Source: an uncultured Rubritalea sp.
GTDB lineage: Bacteria > Verrucomicrobiota > Verrucomicrobiia > Verrucomicrobiales > Akkermansiaceae
Length of the DNA: 64,000 bases
Assembly (NCBI GenBank): GCA_937923145.1
Contig: CALAJT010000015.1
Span: forward strand, 110,892 to 174,891
Reading direction: 5' to 3'
Part shown: piece by piece, positions 17,961-27,912 of the stretch
Layout of the letters: each line of letters begins with the position of its first letter
Numbering within the stretch: position 1 is the stretch's first letter
Translations under genes and position numbers: made by a program
Notes under the pieces: model-generated
Told to the model about the DNA's origin: nothing
What the model saw: the letters and a program-made list of their open reading frames with translations, nothing else
The model's database searches: none

Positions 17961-18743
17961 TTATTTCCCGCCGTACATCTTAGCTAGATCTAGCAGATCA
18001 GTTTTGTGGGGAACCTCTGCATCAGCAATTGCTTGCTTTTGTAATGTGGTTATCTCCTTGATACCAGCTTCAGAAAGATCGAGCATCGCGTTCATTTCAT
18101 CTCTGGAAAAAGTAGCTTCTTCTCCTGCCCCTTGGATCTCCACGAACTCTAGATCCTCAGTCATCACGACATTGAAGTCCACATCAGCATCTCTGTCTTC
18201 AGGATAGTTGAGGTCAAGCACAGGTGTCTTTTCATAGACGCCAGCGCTGACTGCAGCGATTAGCTTCTTCATTGGTGATTGTTTTATCTTACCAGAGGCT
18301 ATCAGCTTATTAAGCGCTATAGCCACCGCTACAGCACCACCAGTGATGGATGCAGTACGTGTGCCACCATCAGCCTGAAGCACATCACAATCGATCCAGA
18401 GCGTGCGGTGACCTAGCATCTTAAGATCTACCACAGCACGGAGCGAGCGACCTATGAGACGCTGAATCTCAGATGAGCGTCCATCTAGCTTACCTTGAGA
18501 AATATCACGGCGTTTTCTGTCTAGAGTGGAGTAAGGAAGCATAGAATACTCAGCAGTGAGCCAGCCACCCTTGATTTTCTGGTACTTCATCCACCCCGGG
18601 ATATTCTCCTCGATCGTGCAGGCACATATAACGCGTGTATTCCCAAAGGATACTAACACCGAGCCACTAGCATGTGGAGCTACGTTAGGAGTGAAAGAGA
18701 TAGGGCGGAGTTGATTGGTTTCGCGTTCGTCTGGTCTGGTCAT
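17961..18743 (-). CDS. rph: Ribonuclease PH
   Basis: RNase PH trims the 3' ends of tRNA precursors using phosphate. The sequence starts RPDERETNQLRPISF and has GRSSEIQRLIGRSLRAVVD, the DCDVLQADGGTRTASITG block (about residues 118-135) and DLNYPEDRDADVDFNVV with metal-site acids. It has 260 residues, standard length. It stands alone on the minus strand, downstream of the DUF1016 remnant. Confidence 0.96.
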   Translation of the reverse strand: MTRPDERETNQLRPISFTPNVAPHASGSVLVSFGNTRVICACTIEENIPGWMKYQKIKGGWLTAEYSMLPYSTLDRKRRDISQGKLDGRSSEIQRLIGRSLRAVVDLKMLGHRTLWIDCDVLQADGGTRTASITGGAVAVAIALNKLIASGKIKQSPMKKLIAAVSAGVYEKTPVLDLNYPEDRDADVDFNVVMTEDLEFVEIQGAGEEATFSRDEMNAMLDLSEAGIKEITTLQKQAIADAEVPHKTDLLDLAKMYGGK

Positions 18744-18777
18744 ATTGCTTAGTAAATTTGTTATTGAGTAAATTAGT

Positions 18778-19100
18778 TTCGTTCTAGTGCTAGCATGAAT
18801 TCATGCAGCTTTGCTTGTAATAGCTCTTTCTCAGGTAGCTGAGTTTTGTATTGAGAAATCATTGTGGGAGATAGTGAGCGTCCCATCGCATGCTCCACGA
18901 CTTCATCATCTTTCGTAGCACATAGCAATAGCCCAGTTCGCAGTCTCTACTTTGTCGCTAATGATCTTCCCGACCTGGCAATAGAGCTCAGTCAGCTCAG
19001 TATTCACTGCTTGGAGAGCACGTCCGTTACGCTCAGTGATTAACTCAGCAATTAAGCTGAATGTTGATTCATCTGGAATATGTTTGGGTAGTTCTGGCAC
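18778..19100 (-). pseudogene. Remnant of a DUF1016 (YhcG, PDDEXK) nuclease with an internal deletion
   Basis: The first part reads as the N-terminal domain of the family (ALQAVNTELTELYCQVGKII, then SDKVETANW). After about 18938 the frame shifts and the C-terminal end of the same family appears (GLLLCATKDDEVVEHAMG, then SPTMISQYKTQLPEKELLQ). Full-length members have about 340 residues; here only some 56 plus 55 remain. The junction lies at an ACTGGG that fits both halves (N-W-G on one side, T-G-L on the other), as expected from deletion at a short homology. The product cannot work as a nuclease because the catalytic core is gone. Confidence 0.8.
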
Positions 19101-19114
19101 AATAAATTTTCTTA

Positions 19115-20209
19115 CTAAACCCTCTCTAGCAGCACACCAGCCTCCGTGTGATGAGTGAATGGAAACTGATCGAACATCGCAAAGCGAGTGATTTTGTGCG
19201 TCTTGGTGAGGGTCTGTAGATTGTCTTTTAGTGAGTCTGGATTACAGGAAATGTAAACAATTCGATCATACGCTTGCACCATAGCAACTGACTTTTCATC
19301 CATACCCGCACGTGGTGGGTCTACGAAGATCGTCTTGAAATGGTATTCAGAGAGGTCGACTTCCTGTTGCCTTAATCTACTAAAACTACGCTCATCATTA
19401 ATAGCTTCGGTAATCTCTTCTGCAGATAAACGCGCTATCTTAAGATTTGGCACCTTATTCTCAGCGATATTAAACTGTGCAGAATCTACCGATGGCTTAG
19501 CAACTTCAGTAGCCAACACTTGGCGGAAGTTTGGCGCTAGAGCGATAGAGAAATTACCGTTGCCACAATACAGCTCTAGAAGATCTGAATCTTGAGAATT
19601 TAGAGTGCAGTCAATCGCCCACTCCAGCATCTTAGTCGCTACAGTGGCATTGGGCTGAGTAAAGGAATTTTCCACCTGCATATAGCGTATTTCCTTATCA
19701 TTCGGATAGAGTTTCTCGATCACATGCTCGTGATCTAGCACGATTTTCTGCTTACGTGCTCTTCCTATAACATGTAGATTAAAGCCGTCATCAATGAGTT
19801 CTTGCTTGAGTTCCCTAACCGCCTCAACCCACTCATCATCCAGCTGACGGTGATAGAGTAATGACACTAACATTTCTCCACTAAGTGTAGAAAGAAAATC
19901 AATCTGGAAAATACGTCTGCGTAAAACCTCAGAGTGCTTAACTTTTTCTATGAGTATAGGCATTAATCGATTAATCAGCTCAGAAGCCACGGGGAATTTC
20001 TCTACTTTGTAGCGTTCCTTCGTAGCTTGATCGAACATGATATAGTAAAGATCCTCCTCATCATGCCACACCCGAAACTCAGCTCGCATCCTATAATGCT
20101 CAGGTGGAGAGCGAAATACCTCTAGCTCTGGAAGCTCACCAAATGAGCTAAATAACTCCTGGAGAGATGCTGATTTTTGATCGAGTTGTGTTTGATAATC
20201 CTTGTTCAT
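19115..20209 (-). CDS. trmA: tRNA (uracil-54-C5)-methyltransferase TrmA
   Basis: TrmA uses S-adenosylmethionine to make ribothymidine in the T-loop of tRNA. SAM-binding motif [10 protein letters not shown] is near residue 217. The DPPRAGMD motif and the nucleophile region [13 protein letters not shown] are near 297-325, and FTQPN lies near 188. The length of 364 matches E. coli TrmA and the FeS-cluster cysteines of RlmCD-type enzymes are absent, so TrmA is preferred. It is followed by the DUF1016 remnant. Confidence 0.92.
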   Translation of the reverse strand: MNKDYQTQLDQKSASLQELFSSFGELPELEVFRSPPEHYRMRAEFRVWHDEEDLYYIMFDQATKERYKVEKFPVASELINRLMPILIEKVKHSEVLRRRIFQIDFLSTLSGEMLVSLLYHRQLDDEWVEAVRELKQELIDDGFNLHVIGRARKQKIVLDHEHVIEKLYPNDKEIRYMQVENSFTQPNATVATKMLEWAIDCTLNSQDSDLLELYCGNGNFSIALAPNFRQVLATEVAKPSVDSAQFNIAENKVPNLKIARLSAEEITEAINDERSFSRLRQQEVDLSEYHFKTIFVDPPRAGMDEKSVAMVQAYDRIVYISCNPDSLKDNLQTLTKTHKITRFAMFDQFPFTHHTEAGVLLERV

Positions 20210-20297
20210 CTTAATAGTCTGAACGCTAAACAGATTACCGTAGAAATTACAGAAATTTATCGTTTAGTAGAATCTAGGAAAGTGTTATGTTCTAGCA

Positions 20298-20465
20298 ATG
20301 AATAAGGAAATAATTATGGCACTAGTTGCTGGCATCATTGTGGGAGTGGTATTCAAAGCTCTAAAGCTACCTCTTCCAGCCCCACCCGTCCTGGCTGGTA
20401 TAATGGGTATTCTAGGCATCTACCTAGGTGGTATGGGCTATGACTGGATGCTCACTAAATTTTAA
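20298..20465 (+). CDS. XapX-like small membrane protein
   Basis: A 55-residue frame encodes two hydrophobic helices joined by the conserved turn LPLPAPPVLAGIMGILG. This is the pattern of the XapX (DUF1427) family, whose namesake lies in the xanthosine-phosphorylase operon of E. coli. Here it sits 15 bp upstream of deoD, a purine nucleoside phosphorylase, so the pairing with nucleoside phosphorolysis recurs. Its job is unknown; a small channel or accessory role in nucleoside uptake is possible. It is short enough to be missed by gene callers. Confidence 0.75.
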   Translation: MNKEIIMALVAGIIVGVVFKALKLPLPAPPVLAGIMGILGIYLGGMGYDWMLTKF

Positions 20466-20480
20466 ACACATCTCAATAAT

Positions 20481-21188
20481 ATGACGCCTCATATCGAAGC
20501 GAAAGAAGGAGACTTTGCAGAAAGCATCCTACTCCCAGGGGATCCACTCAGGGCGAAATTCATCGCAGATAATTTCCTGACCGATGTAAGACAAATCAAT
20601 AGCGTGCGCAATATGCTCGGCTACACAGGCAACTATAATGGCAAGGAAGTTTCCGTCATGGGCACAGGCATGGGTATTCCATCCATGACCATTTATGTGA
20701 CCGAGTTAGTGAAATTCTACGGCGTTAAAAACCTCATTCGGGTAGGAAGCTGCGGTGCGGTGAGCGATGATGTTAAGGTGCGTGACTTAGTTTTAGCTGT
20801 AGGCGCCGCTACAGACTCTGGAGTTAATCGTGCGCGCTTCGGCGGTATGGATTTCTCCGCCACAGCAGACTTCGGACTACTCAGCAGTGCTGCAAATATT
20901 GCAGCTCAAAAGGGTCTAGAAATCAAGACTGGCAATATCTTCTCAGCCGATCTTTTCTACCATCCAGACGAGAAAATGCTAGAGACCCTCTCCACCATGA
21001 ATATCCTAGCAGTAGAAATGGAAGCCGCAGGACTCTACGGAATCGCCGCAGAATATCACAAACTAGGAGTCAAAGCCTTAGCCATCTGCACAGTCTCGGA
21101 TCATATCAAAACAGGGGAAGCACTACCGCCAGAAGAACGGCAGTCGTCATTTAGTGACATGATGGAAGTGGCTTTAGGGTGTATTTAA
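20481..21188 (+). CDS. deoD: Purine nucleoside phosphorylase, DeoD type
   Basis: DeoD splits purine (deoxy)nucleosides with phosphate to base and (deoxy)ribose-1-phosphate. The protein has the phosphate-site [10 protein letters not shown] (about residue 20), [13 protein letters not shown] (about 64), RVGSCGAV and the active-site [11 protein letters not shown] block. It has 235 residues, normal for the hexameric type. It is probably co-transcribed with the XapX-like gene 15 bp upstream. Confidence 0.96.
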   Translation: MTPHIEAKEGDFAESILLPGDPLRAKFIADNFLTDVRQINSVRNMLGYTGNYNGKEVSVMGTGMGIPSMTIYVTELVKFYGVKNLIRVGSCGAVSDDVKVRDLVLAVGAATDSGVNRARFGGMDFSATADFGLLSSAANIAAQKGLEIKTGNIFSADLFYHPDEKMLETLSTMNILAVEMEAAGLYGIAAEYHKLGVKALAICTVSDHIKTGEALPPEERQSSFSDMMEVALGCI

Positions 21189-21473
21189 ATCTTCAGATTC
21201 CTATGAGCCTCTTACTGTAGTTATTTGTCTCAATACGGTTAGAGTAGCATTTCACGATCGAGAATGGTGCTTATTTTTCGTTCCTAACCATGTCTCTGGA
21301 GTTGGTGTAATGGTAGCCTTTGTGGACTCCGTAATTGCCTTTATAGTTGTTGTCATTCATGTAGGCGACTACGTTTGGAAAACTAGTAATGAGGTATCCT
21401 ACAACATAAGCAGTACGAAAAACATTTATTTTTCAGTGGCTAGATTTAGAAAAATGAGTAAGTTTTTATAGTA

Positions 21474-22022
21474 ATGGGACTTGGTAATATTGTACGTTTT
21501 ATGAAGGACAGGTATGTGACACCTGAACGTGATTTTGTAGCAGAAGATTATCGTCATTCGGACTTTGGGCGGATGTATGGCTGGTGGGTGCTCCTAGATG
21601 GTATCCGTGTGGCTTCACTAGAGTATCGTTGCTATTTAGAAGAACCAGTGCACATGTATGCGGTGACTGCTTTACACGAGACATTTTTCCGTATAGATCT
21701 AGATCCTGAGAAATGGGCTAGCCCTAAGCTTTCTGTTCAGAGTCAGTATGCTATGGACTATAGCCAACAAGGTCTCCAAATGGCAGCGGTGGGTGATGAA
21801 CTAATCGTAGTACAGAATCTCTATGTCCCTGAAAATTATTATGCCCAAAAGCATCGCAGCGTGACTGATCTGCACGAGAAATTACTCGCAAAAGCAGAGA
21901 GGAATACCGATCGGGAGAATGATCAGCAAGTTAACCAAGTCTTGGAAGATTCAGACGAAATTAATAAAGCAGAACTTACTTCCGTAGCAGCTGAAAATTC
22001 TAAGGATAGGATATTAGGCTAG
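21474..22022 (+). CDS. Hypothetical protein
   Basis: A 182-residue soluble protein with no signal peptide. The first 125 residues are rich in Trp, Tyr and charged residues and look folded (FGRMYGWWVLLDGIRVASLE), while the last 55 are polar and probably disordered or coiled. I recognise no family. The genes on both sides are unrelated (deoD upstream, a convergent ABC operon downstream), so context gives no clue. The ATG at 21474 is the only start near the 5' end of the frame. Confidence 0.6.
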   Translation: MGLGNIVRFMKDRYVTPERDFVAEDYRHSDFGRMYGWWVLLDGIRVASLEYRCYLEEPVHMYAVTALHETFFRIDLDPEKWASPKLSVQSQYAMDYSQQGLQMAAVGDELIVVQNLYVPENYYAQKHRSVTDLHEKLLAKAERNTDRENDQQVNQVLEDSDEINKAELTSVAAENSKDRILG

Positions 22023-22245
22023 AAATTATATATTTACGAGCATTCACTAGAGGCTGATGTTTTCTAGCTATCTATTTATCATCTCTTCTCCACTATACTT
22101 GAGTAGGTAAGCTAATTTAGGTAATGACTGGAATAAGAAAGTTGATATGGATCAGTCGTACTAGCTGATGTGAAACCATCAAGGGTGGAAATTGTGAAAT
22201 GTAAGATCATGTTACCGATCATATTTGCTAGAGCTGACTAAATAA

Positions 22246-23946
22246 TTATAGCCTAAAGAGTCCGCCGCCTTTTCTACCTATGAGAACAAATGCACCTGCT
22301 ATCGCTACTGCTAAGAAGACCATCGCCCATACTCCGAGTGCGGCTGCTATTTCATGTCCATTTCTCAATGTGCTAAGTAGTGCATAGATTGCCTTAGTTA
22401 CTGGATAGTGATCCACTTGCTGGGCTAGGATGAGACTATCTGAGACTTCTAACATGGCAAAAGCGAATGCTAGGATAGCTCCTGCTGTAACACTGGCACC
22501 GATGAGTGGTAGAGCGATACGCTTGAAAGTCCTACGTGGGCTAGCACCCATAGATTGCGCAGCTTCTTCTAGCACAGGATCACTCTGTTGGAGTCCTGCA
22601 ACAGCCGCTCTCACAACGTAAGGTAATCTTCTCACGGCATAAGCTAAGATAAGAAGGAATAGTGGTCCTCCACCTCCCATTTCTACGATCCAGCTGAATG
22701 GACCACCGACGTCACTTAGAGCACGGTAACCAAATGCCAGAACGAGTCCAGGAACTGCTAGCGGAAGCATCATGAGAGCATCTATGACATTACGCCCCCA
22801 GATCTTACTGCGGACAATTACCCATGCGATGGCAACACCGAGAATCACATCTAGTAATGTAGCACCGAGTGAGTAGATGAGACTGTTTTTTATGCTGCTC
22901 ATCACCATTGGATGACCGAGTCCATCAGTATAGTGCTGACTGGTCATACTTTCTGGAAAAATAGTGCCATACCAATCTCCTGATACGGAAAGGAACAAAA
23001 CGCCGAAATGCGGAACCGCAGCGATCAGAAATACCATCATAAAGCCAGATGCCATCAGCCAGCCTTGCCATCCTGTTAGCGATTTCTGCGCATAACGAGC
23101 CTTAGGTCGCGGAGTGGATCCAAGATTGTTTTTGCCAAAGATCAGCTTACTGACACCGAACACCACAACAGAGATCAAGAGCATAACTGCAACAAGTGCA
23201 TAAGGTGTAGGGTTATTATTAAGGTCTTTAATACCATCATAGATCTGCACGGGGGCAACTTTATGATAATCGAATACTAACGGCACACCTAGCTCTGTAA
23301 ATGACCAGATAAATACGATAGATGCCCCTGCGAAGACACCTGGCATACAGAGTGGCAGAGTGATTTTCTTAAAGCGTTTCCATGGGGAGGCGCCAAGGTT
23401 CTGAGCGGCTTGCTCCATTGCAGGATCGAGTTTGTTTAGAGCGGCTAAGATATTGATAAATAGAATAGGATAAAGGTGCAGGGCATTCATTAGAACAACT
23501 CCCCAGAACTTACTCTGTCCCATCCAGTCAGTAGGATCTCCAGCATCCATGAAGCCGATATCAGTGAGAAAGGCATTCAGTGCACCTTCAACACCAAGGA
23601 TATGTTTCACACCCACAGCACCCACGAATGGAGGTAGCACGAGAGGTGCAAGAATCAGGATATTAAGCCATTTCTTACCAGGGAAAATCCAGCGGTATGA
23701 AGCGAGAGCTAGCGGCAGGGCGATGATGAAAGTAACGAACGTACTAGTAATCCCGAGACAGAAAGCATTCCACATACCTTCGAGATAATTCGGGTTCATA
23801 AAGATATTCAGCAAGTAGTCCCATGTGAATCCGCCATCCGCATCTTGGAAAGCTACTTTGAGGATCTCGAATACAGGGTAGACGAAGAAATAGCCAAAGA
23901 AGACTGTGACCAAGATGGTGATGATTGTCGCTTTTTTACTATTCAT
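22246..23946 (-). CDS. Fe3+-type ABC transporter, two-domain permease
   Basis: The permease has 566 residues and about 12 membrane helices arranged as two BPD_transp_1 halves. Each half has the EAA loop that contacts the ATPase: EQAAQNLGASPWKRF and EEAAQSMGASPRRTF. This double layout is typical of FbpB/SfuB/AfuB ferric-iron permeases. It is the last gene of a three-gene operon and overlaps the binding-protein gene by 8 bp. The substrate (ferric iron, or possibly a phosphonate or polyamine) is inferred from family architecture. Confidence 0.88.
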   Translation of the reverse strand: MNSKKATIITILVTVFFGYFFVYPVFEILKVAFQDADGGFTWDYLLNIFMNPNYLEGMWNAFCLGITSTFVTFIIALPLALASYRWIFPGKKWLNILILAPLVLPPFVGAVGVKHILGVEGALNAFLTDIGFMDAGDPTDWMGQSKFWGVVLMNALHLYPILFINILAALNKLDPAMEQAAQNLGASPWKRFKKITLPLCMPGVFAGASIVFIWSFTELGVPLVFDYHKVAPVQIYDGIKDLNNNPTPYALVAVMLLISVVVFGVSKLIFGKNNLGSTPRPKARYAQKSLTGWQGWLMASGFMMVFLIAAVPHFGVLFLSVSGDWYGTIFPESMTSQHYTDGLGHPMVMSSIKNSLIYSLGATLLDVILGVAIAWVIVRSKIWGRNVIDALMMLPLAVPGLVLAFGYRALSDVGGPFSWIVEMGGGGPLFLLILAYAVRRLPYVVRAAVAGLQQSDPVLEEAAQSMGASPRRTFKRIALPLIGASVTAGAILAFAFAMLEVSDSLILAQQVDHYPVTKAIYALLSTLRNGHEIAAALGVWAMVFLAVAIAGAFVLIGRKGGGLFRL

Positions 23947-25507
23947 TCTCTAAGTCTTTCTCTGCACGTTTAAGAGCATCCGAGTATTGTCTCCGGAAGA
24001 TGGCTGCTAGATCATTGAATCGATCTGCTGCGAAGAGTGTGCGCTTTTGGCGTTCCACATTAGAGCCCTTGCGTCTGTTATCTAGTAGTGACCTGAGTTC
24101 TTCAGTCTTCTTGTATGAGAAGAGGGCCACGTCATTGAACCGCTTCAGAGCATCTGGTTTCATACGGCCATTAGCATCCAAGTTCTCTATCAATGCTTGC
24201 CAAGCGTTAGTAAGCTCATCGTGGGTATCGATACACATCACTCGGATCTCCTCACGCATCGCCTCGAAGAGATCTCCAGTGATCGACTCATCATAGATCA
24301 GCCCATCCGTTCGTTCATAAGGATTCTGATCAGCATCAGTAAAGTCTTTTAAATTCTCTGAAGTATAGACATCTGGCCTGATTGGGAGTCTACGGAGTGC
24401 GCTATATTTAGGACCATTTTTTGTGCCTGGCTTCTTATTCCATAGTAACTGCGCCTCCTTAGTAAGCAGAAATTCTACAAATCCCTGAGCGACTTCAGGC
24501 TGGAGAGCACCACGAAATACAGCCACGGGATCTACTCCTGTGCTAGTGCCCCCTTTTGGAGAAATCCATACTAGCCTGCTAGTGCCATCCCCTTTCTTTA
24601 GCTTCTCATTATAAGTGCGTCCGTAGAAATCAATACACATCCCAGCCACCGCATCGCCCTGTGCGACATCGTGCGGAATCTTAGTAGCGCTGTCGGTAAA
24701 GTAACGTGCATTAGCAGATATTTTCTGTATCAGCTGCATCCCTTTTTTCCATCCCTCACGGATACAACGGTTACGAAGATCTTGCGCAGTCTCACCTGGC
24801 TGCCTATTAGAAACAGCGATTTCTATAGCGATTTTCTGCTGTATCAGCATTTCAAAAGCTCGTGCAGCACTCCCACTCTTTGTCGGGTCAGCTAGTGCTA
24901 ATTTACCAAAATATTTAGGATCAGCTAGATCATCCCAGCTAGTAGGAGTTTTTACTCCAATACGCTTAATACCGTCCGTATTATAGCAGATACCGAACTC
25001 GCTCATACAGACACCAATCCAGCGTTGATTATCGCCATAGCAGCGCTCCCCGCTGAATCTTTTCTGAATCCCGTTATCGCCAAACCATTCCTTGCGAGTC
25101 TCAAAGACATCTAACTTCACTAGCCGCTCCTTAGCCGCCAATTTCTTAAATAAATAATCTCCACCACCGAACATTACATCCACCCTTATGCCTTCTTCGC
25201 CTCTCTCCTCAGATCTCTTGAAGTCTCCTTCTAGAACCATACGTATCTCGCTCGTTCCACCTGGCGTGCGCCAGTCTACGAACACTTTCTTACTAGTCTT
25301 ATCCTGCCAATATTTAGAAAATGCTTCGCCGAATTCAGCACGGATCGTCGCATTATGCGGAGTCATCACGACTAATCTCATATCTTCATCACCCGATGCC
25401 ACCGACTCGCTTCGCTGCAATAGCAGGGGAGCTACAGCTACGAAGATCAGTGCTAGTATAAGCTGCACTTCCTTTTTCTTCAGATTATTGATGATAAATT
25501 CCTTCAT
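23939..25507 (-). CDS. ABC transporter substrate-binding protein, large iron type
   Basis: An N-terminal membrane segment (about 14-32) anchors or exports a periplasmic binding domain of the type-2 fold. The binding domain starts MRLVVMTPHNATIRAEF and includes DVMFGGGDYLFKKL and a GTSTGVDPVAVFRGA stretch. At 522 residues it is far longer than FbpA proteins (about 340): roughly 130 charged helical residues follow the usual end. It lies between ATPase and permease genes with overlaps of 1 and 8 bp, so all three are translationally coupled. Confidence 0.85.
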   Translation of the reverse strand: MKEFIINNLKKKEVQLILALIFVAVAPLLLQRSESVASGDEDMRLVVMTPHNATIRAEFGEAFSKYWQDKTSKKVFVDWRTPGGTSEIRMVLEGDFKRSEERGEEGIRVDVMFGGGDYLFKKLAAKERLVKLDVFETRKEWFGDNGIQKRFSGERCYGDNQRWIGVCMSEFGICYNTDGIKRIGVKTPTSWDDLADPKYFGKLALADPTKSGSAARAFEMLIQQKIAIEIAVSNRQPGETAQDLRNRCIREGWKKGMQLIQKISANARYFTDSATKIPHDVAQGDAVAGMCIDFYGRTYNEKLKKGDGTSRLVWISPKGGTSTGVDPVAVFRGALQPEVAQGFVEFLLTKEAQLLWNKKPGTKNGPKYSALRRLPIRPDVYTSENLKDFTDADQNPYERTDGLIYDESITGDLFEAMREEIRVMCIDTHDELTNAWQALIENLDANGRMKPDALKRFNDVALFSYKKTEELRSLLDNRRKGSNVERQKRTLFAADRFNDLAAIFRRQYSDALKRAEKDLENE

Positions 25508-26598
25508 TACGGCTTCAGGATCACTACGTCATTCTGGCGGGCGGTTAGATGGACTTGGGCGCCTGGATCAATCAGATTGCGTGGGTTCATCACAGTAACT
25601 TGGAGATAGATACCTTCTTGGCTTCGCACTAGATATTGGATTGTTGCACCTTGGTAAACACGTTCTAGAACCTTGCCACTGACCTGATTAATCACGTCAC
25701 CACTGTCATCGAATTTGACTACCTCTGGTCGCATTGATGCGATTACTTTATCACCGACAGTAGGTTTCCAGCTCTTGTCAGTCACCGTTCCCTGGAGGAT
25801 TTCTCCAGCCTTGGAAATAGCTCTAACCACGTAGCTTTCCTCAGTATCGCGCACGATCCAGTCCACCTTGCCACTGATCATATTCGTCTCACCCATGAAT
25901 GAAGCGACATGCTTCGACTGGGGCCATCTGTAAATATCTTCCGGTGTGCCGATCTGCTCGACCTTACCGTTATTCATCACTGCGATCTTATCTGCTACAC
26001 TGAGAGCTTCCTCCTGATCATGAGTAACATACACAGCAGTGAGTTTATACTCCTTAACAATTCTGCGGATTTCCCCACGCATCTCCATCCGGAGTTGGGC
26101 ATCAAGGTTAGAAAGCGGTTCGTCTAGAAGTAGACATTTAGGACGAACTACTAGCGCACGAGCCAGAGCCACTCGCTGTTGTTGACCTCCAGAAAGTTGG
26201 TCGATTCGTCTGTCTTCATAGCCTTCCAGTCGCACACCCTTTAGTGCCTCTATGGTTCTGTCAACGAGTTCGTCTCCATCAATACCACGTTCTTCTAAGC
26301 CGAATGCTACATTCTCAGCTACTGTCATATGCGGCCATAGAGCGTAGGACTGAAACATCATGGCCGCCTCACGCTTATGAGTTGGGACAGTAGTGACATT
26401 TCTCTCACCGAAATAGATACGCCCGCTATCAGGTTTTTCCAAACCAGCGATCATTCGTAGAAGAGTAGTCTTACCGCAACCACTAGCGCCGAGGAGGAAA
26501 AATAAATCACCTTCAGGCACAGTCAGGCTCACCTCATTGAGCGCCACGACATCTTTACCGAAGCTCTTATTTACCTTATCTATACGAATCGCATCCAT
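25507..26598 (-). CDS. Fe3+-type ABC transporter, ATP-binding subunit
   Basis: This ATPase drives the import complex from the cytoplasmic side. Walker A GASGCGKTT (about residue 37), signature LSGGQQQRVALARAL (about 136) and Walker B CLLLDEPLSNLD (about 156) are intact, and a C-terminal TOBE domain follows. The 363-residue length and TOBE domain match FbpC/PotA-like subunits. It is the first gene of the operon; its stop codon overlaps the start of the binding-protein gene. Confidence 0.93.
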   Translation of the reverse strand: MDAIRIDKVNKSFGKDVVALNEVSLTVPEGDLFFLLGASGCGKTTLLRMIAGLEKPDSGRIYFGERNVTTVPTHKREAAMMFQSYALWPHMTVAENVAFGLEERGIDGDELVDRTIEALKGVRLEGYEDRRIDQLSGGQQQRVALARALVVRPKCLLLDEPLSNLDAQLRMEMRGEIRRIVKEYKLTAVYVTHDQEEALSVADKIAVMNNGKVEQIGTPEDIYRWPQSKHVASFMGETNMISGKVDWIVRDTEESYVVRAISKAGEILQGTVTDKSWKPTVGDKVIASMRPEVVKFDDSGDVINQVSGKVLERVYQGATIQYLVRSQEGIYLQVTVMNPRNLIDPGAQVHLTARQNDVVILKP

Positions 26599-26793
26599 GT
26601 AAAAGAGTTATAGGCACAATCGTAAAAAAGAATCAACCCCTCTACGTGAACAAATGGAAATAAGGATGCTTAAGAGACAGGTAAAAGTCCTCATCTGGAA
26701 TGATAGATGTAAATATTGATAGCCTTGCTAACTAGGGTTTCTAGCACTGAGTTCTCATCTTATCTCAGATTTAAGATAGGGGTAAAACCAAAA

Positions 26794-26821
26794 GACCGCC
26801 AAGTCGTAAGACATGGCGGTC
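26794..26821 (-). terminator. Intrinsic terminator after tRNA-Pro
   Basis: On the minus strand GACCGCCA and TGGCGGTC form an 8-bp GC-rich stem around 12 bases, followed by TTTTGGTTTT. It begins 7 bases beyond the encoded CCA end of the tRNA. Confidence 0.8.
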
Positions 26822-26823
26822 AA

Positions 26824-26904
<81 letters not shown>

Positions 26905-27028
26905 ATCTAGTCGGTAAGATGAATCTCGTATTGAGAGTCACCTTCTTGGTGCGGGCGGAGACTCATACAAAGTGACGAATTAATCAAGCTATCTTTTTAA
27001 AATAATGCACTTTTCTTTAAGATAGTTC

Positions 27029-27895
27029 CTAATGAACCAAATTTTCCAGCATTTGGCCATATTTGACATAGCTTTGGTAGCACTGTTCCCAGTCTACTTC
27101 GTCCGCTTTCGCATGGAAGACAGTTGCGACGTGAGGCTCGATAGCGATGAAGCCAGTGTAGTTGTCCTTCTTCAGCTCAGAGATGATTGCTTGCACATGG
27201 CTCTGACCTTCTCCAGGATAGGTGTAAACTGGCTCTACGTCTGCTGTTACAGGATTGATACAATCTTTCACATGCACATGTATGACATTCTCTTTCACAG
27301 CATTGAAGAACTCTAAGCTATCTTGCCAAGGGAATGTCCCGTCACTACTTGGCTTAGAGCGGTCGTGTTGGAAAGTTGGGTTGCCAGTGTCGAAGATGAG
27401 CTTCATATCAGGGACTTCCTCAATGAGACGAAGTGTGTGCTCTGCTGAGAAGCCACCCCAATTCATACAGTTCTCGTGCGCAGTGATGAGCCCGGCATCA
27501 GTGAATCTCTGAGTGATCTCTCTAAGTCTGCGAAAGCGTTCTTGCTCTTGCTGGTCTTGTCCCCATGGCTCTTGTGCATAGGACATGACACGGACGATCT
27601 CTGTGCCGAGGCGCTTCATCCTAGGAATGCTTCGCTCTACTTCGGCTAGGGTGATATCAAAATCAGTGGTAATAGACTTTGCCCAAGTTCCGATCAGTGA
27701 TCCAAACTCTGCGATGCGAATTCCCGCATCCTTTAGCTGTGCTTCAGCGGTATCAAAAGCTTCATCACTAAGGTCGTGAATGTTCTTACCATCAATTCCG
27801 CGAGCGGAAATGTAGTCCCAGCCGAGTTCTTGGGTGGCTTTGATCTGTGTGGCTAGGTCAGCCCCAGCTTCGTCTGCGAATCCTGTTAGTATCAT
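27029..27895 (-). CDS. Sugar phosphate isomerase/epimerase-type TIM-barrel protein
   Basis: The 288-residue protein has the AP-endonuclease-2/xylose-isomerase-like TIM barrel. Likely metal ligands can be seen in HENCMNWGG, LIFDTGNP, HVHVKDC and IAIEPH. The beginning (MILTGFADEAGADLATQI) fits a start at 27895. Members act on sugars or inositols and are often paired with Gfo/Idh/MocA oxidoreductases, as here (18-bp gap). It is the last gene of a minus-strand sugar-acid cluster. The substrate is unknown. Confidence 0.85.
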   Translation of the reverse strand: MILTGFADEAGADLATQIKATQELGWDYISARGIDGKNIHDLSDEAFDTAEAQLKDAGIRIAEFGSLIGTWAKSITTDFDITLAEVERSIPRMKRLGTEIVRVMSYAQEPWGQDQQEQERFRRLREITQRFTDAGLITAHENCMNWGGFSAEHTLRLIEEVPDMKLIFDTGNPTFQHDRSKPSSDGTFPWQDSLEFFNAVKENVIHVHVKDCINPVTADVEPVYTYPGEGQSHVQAIISELKKDNYTGFIAIEPHVATVFHAKADEVDWEQCYQSYVKYGQMLENLVH

Positions 27896-27912
27896 GGTTT
27901 AGAAAGTTTATT

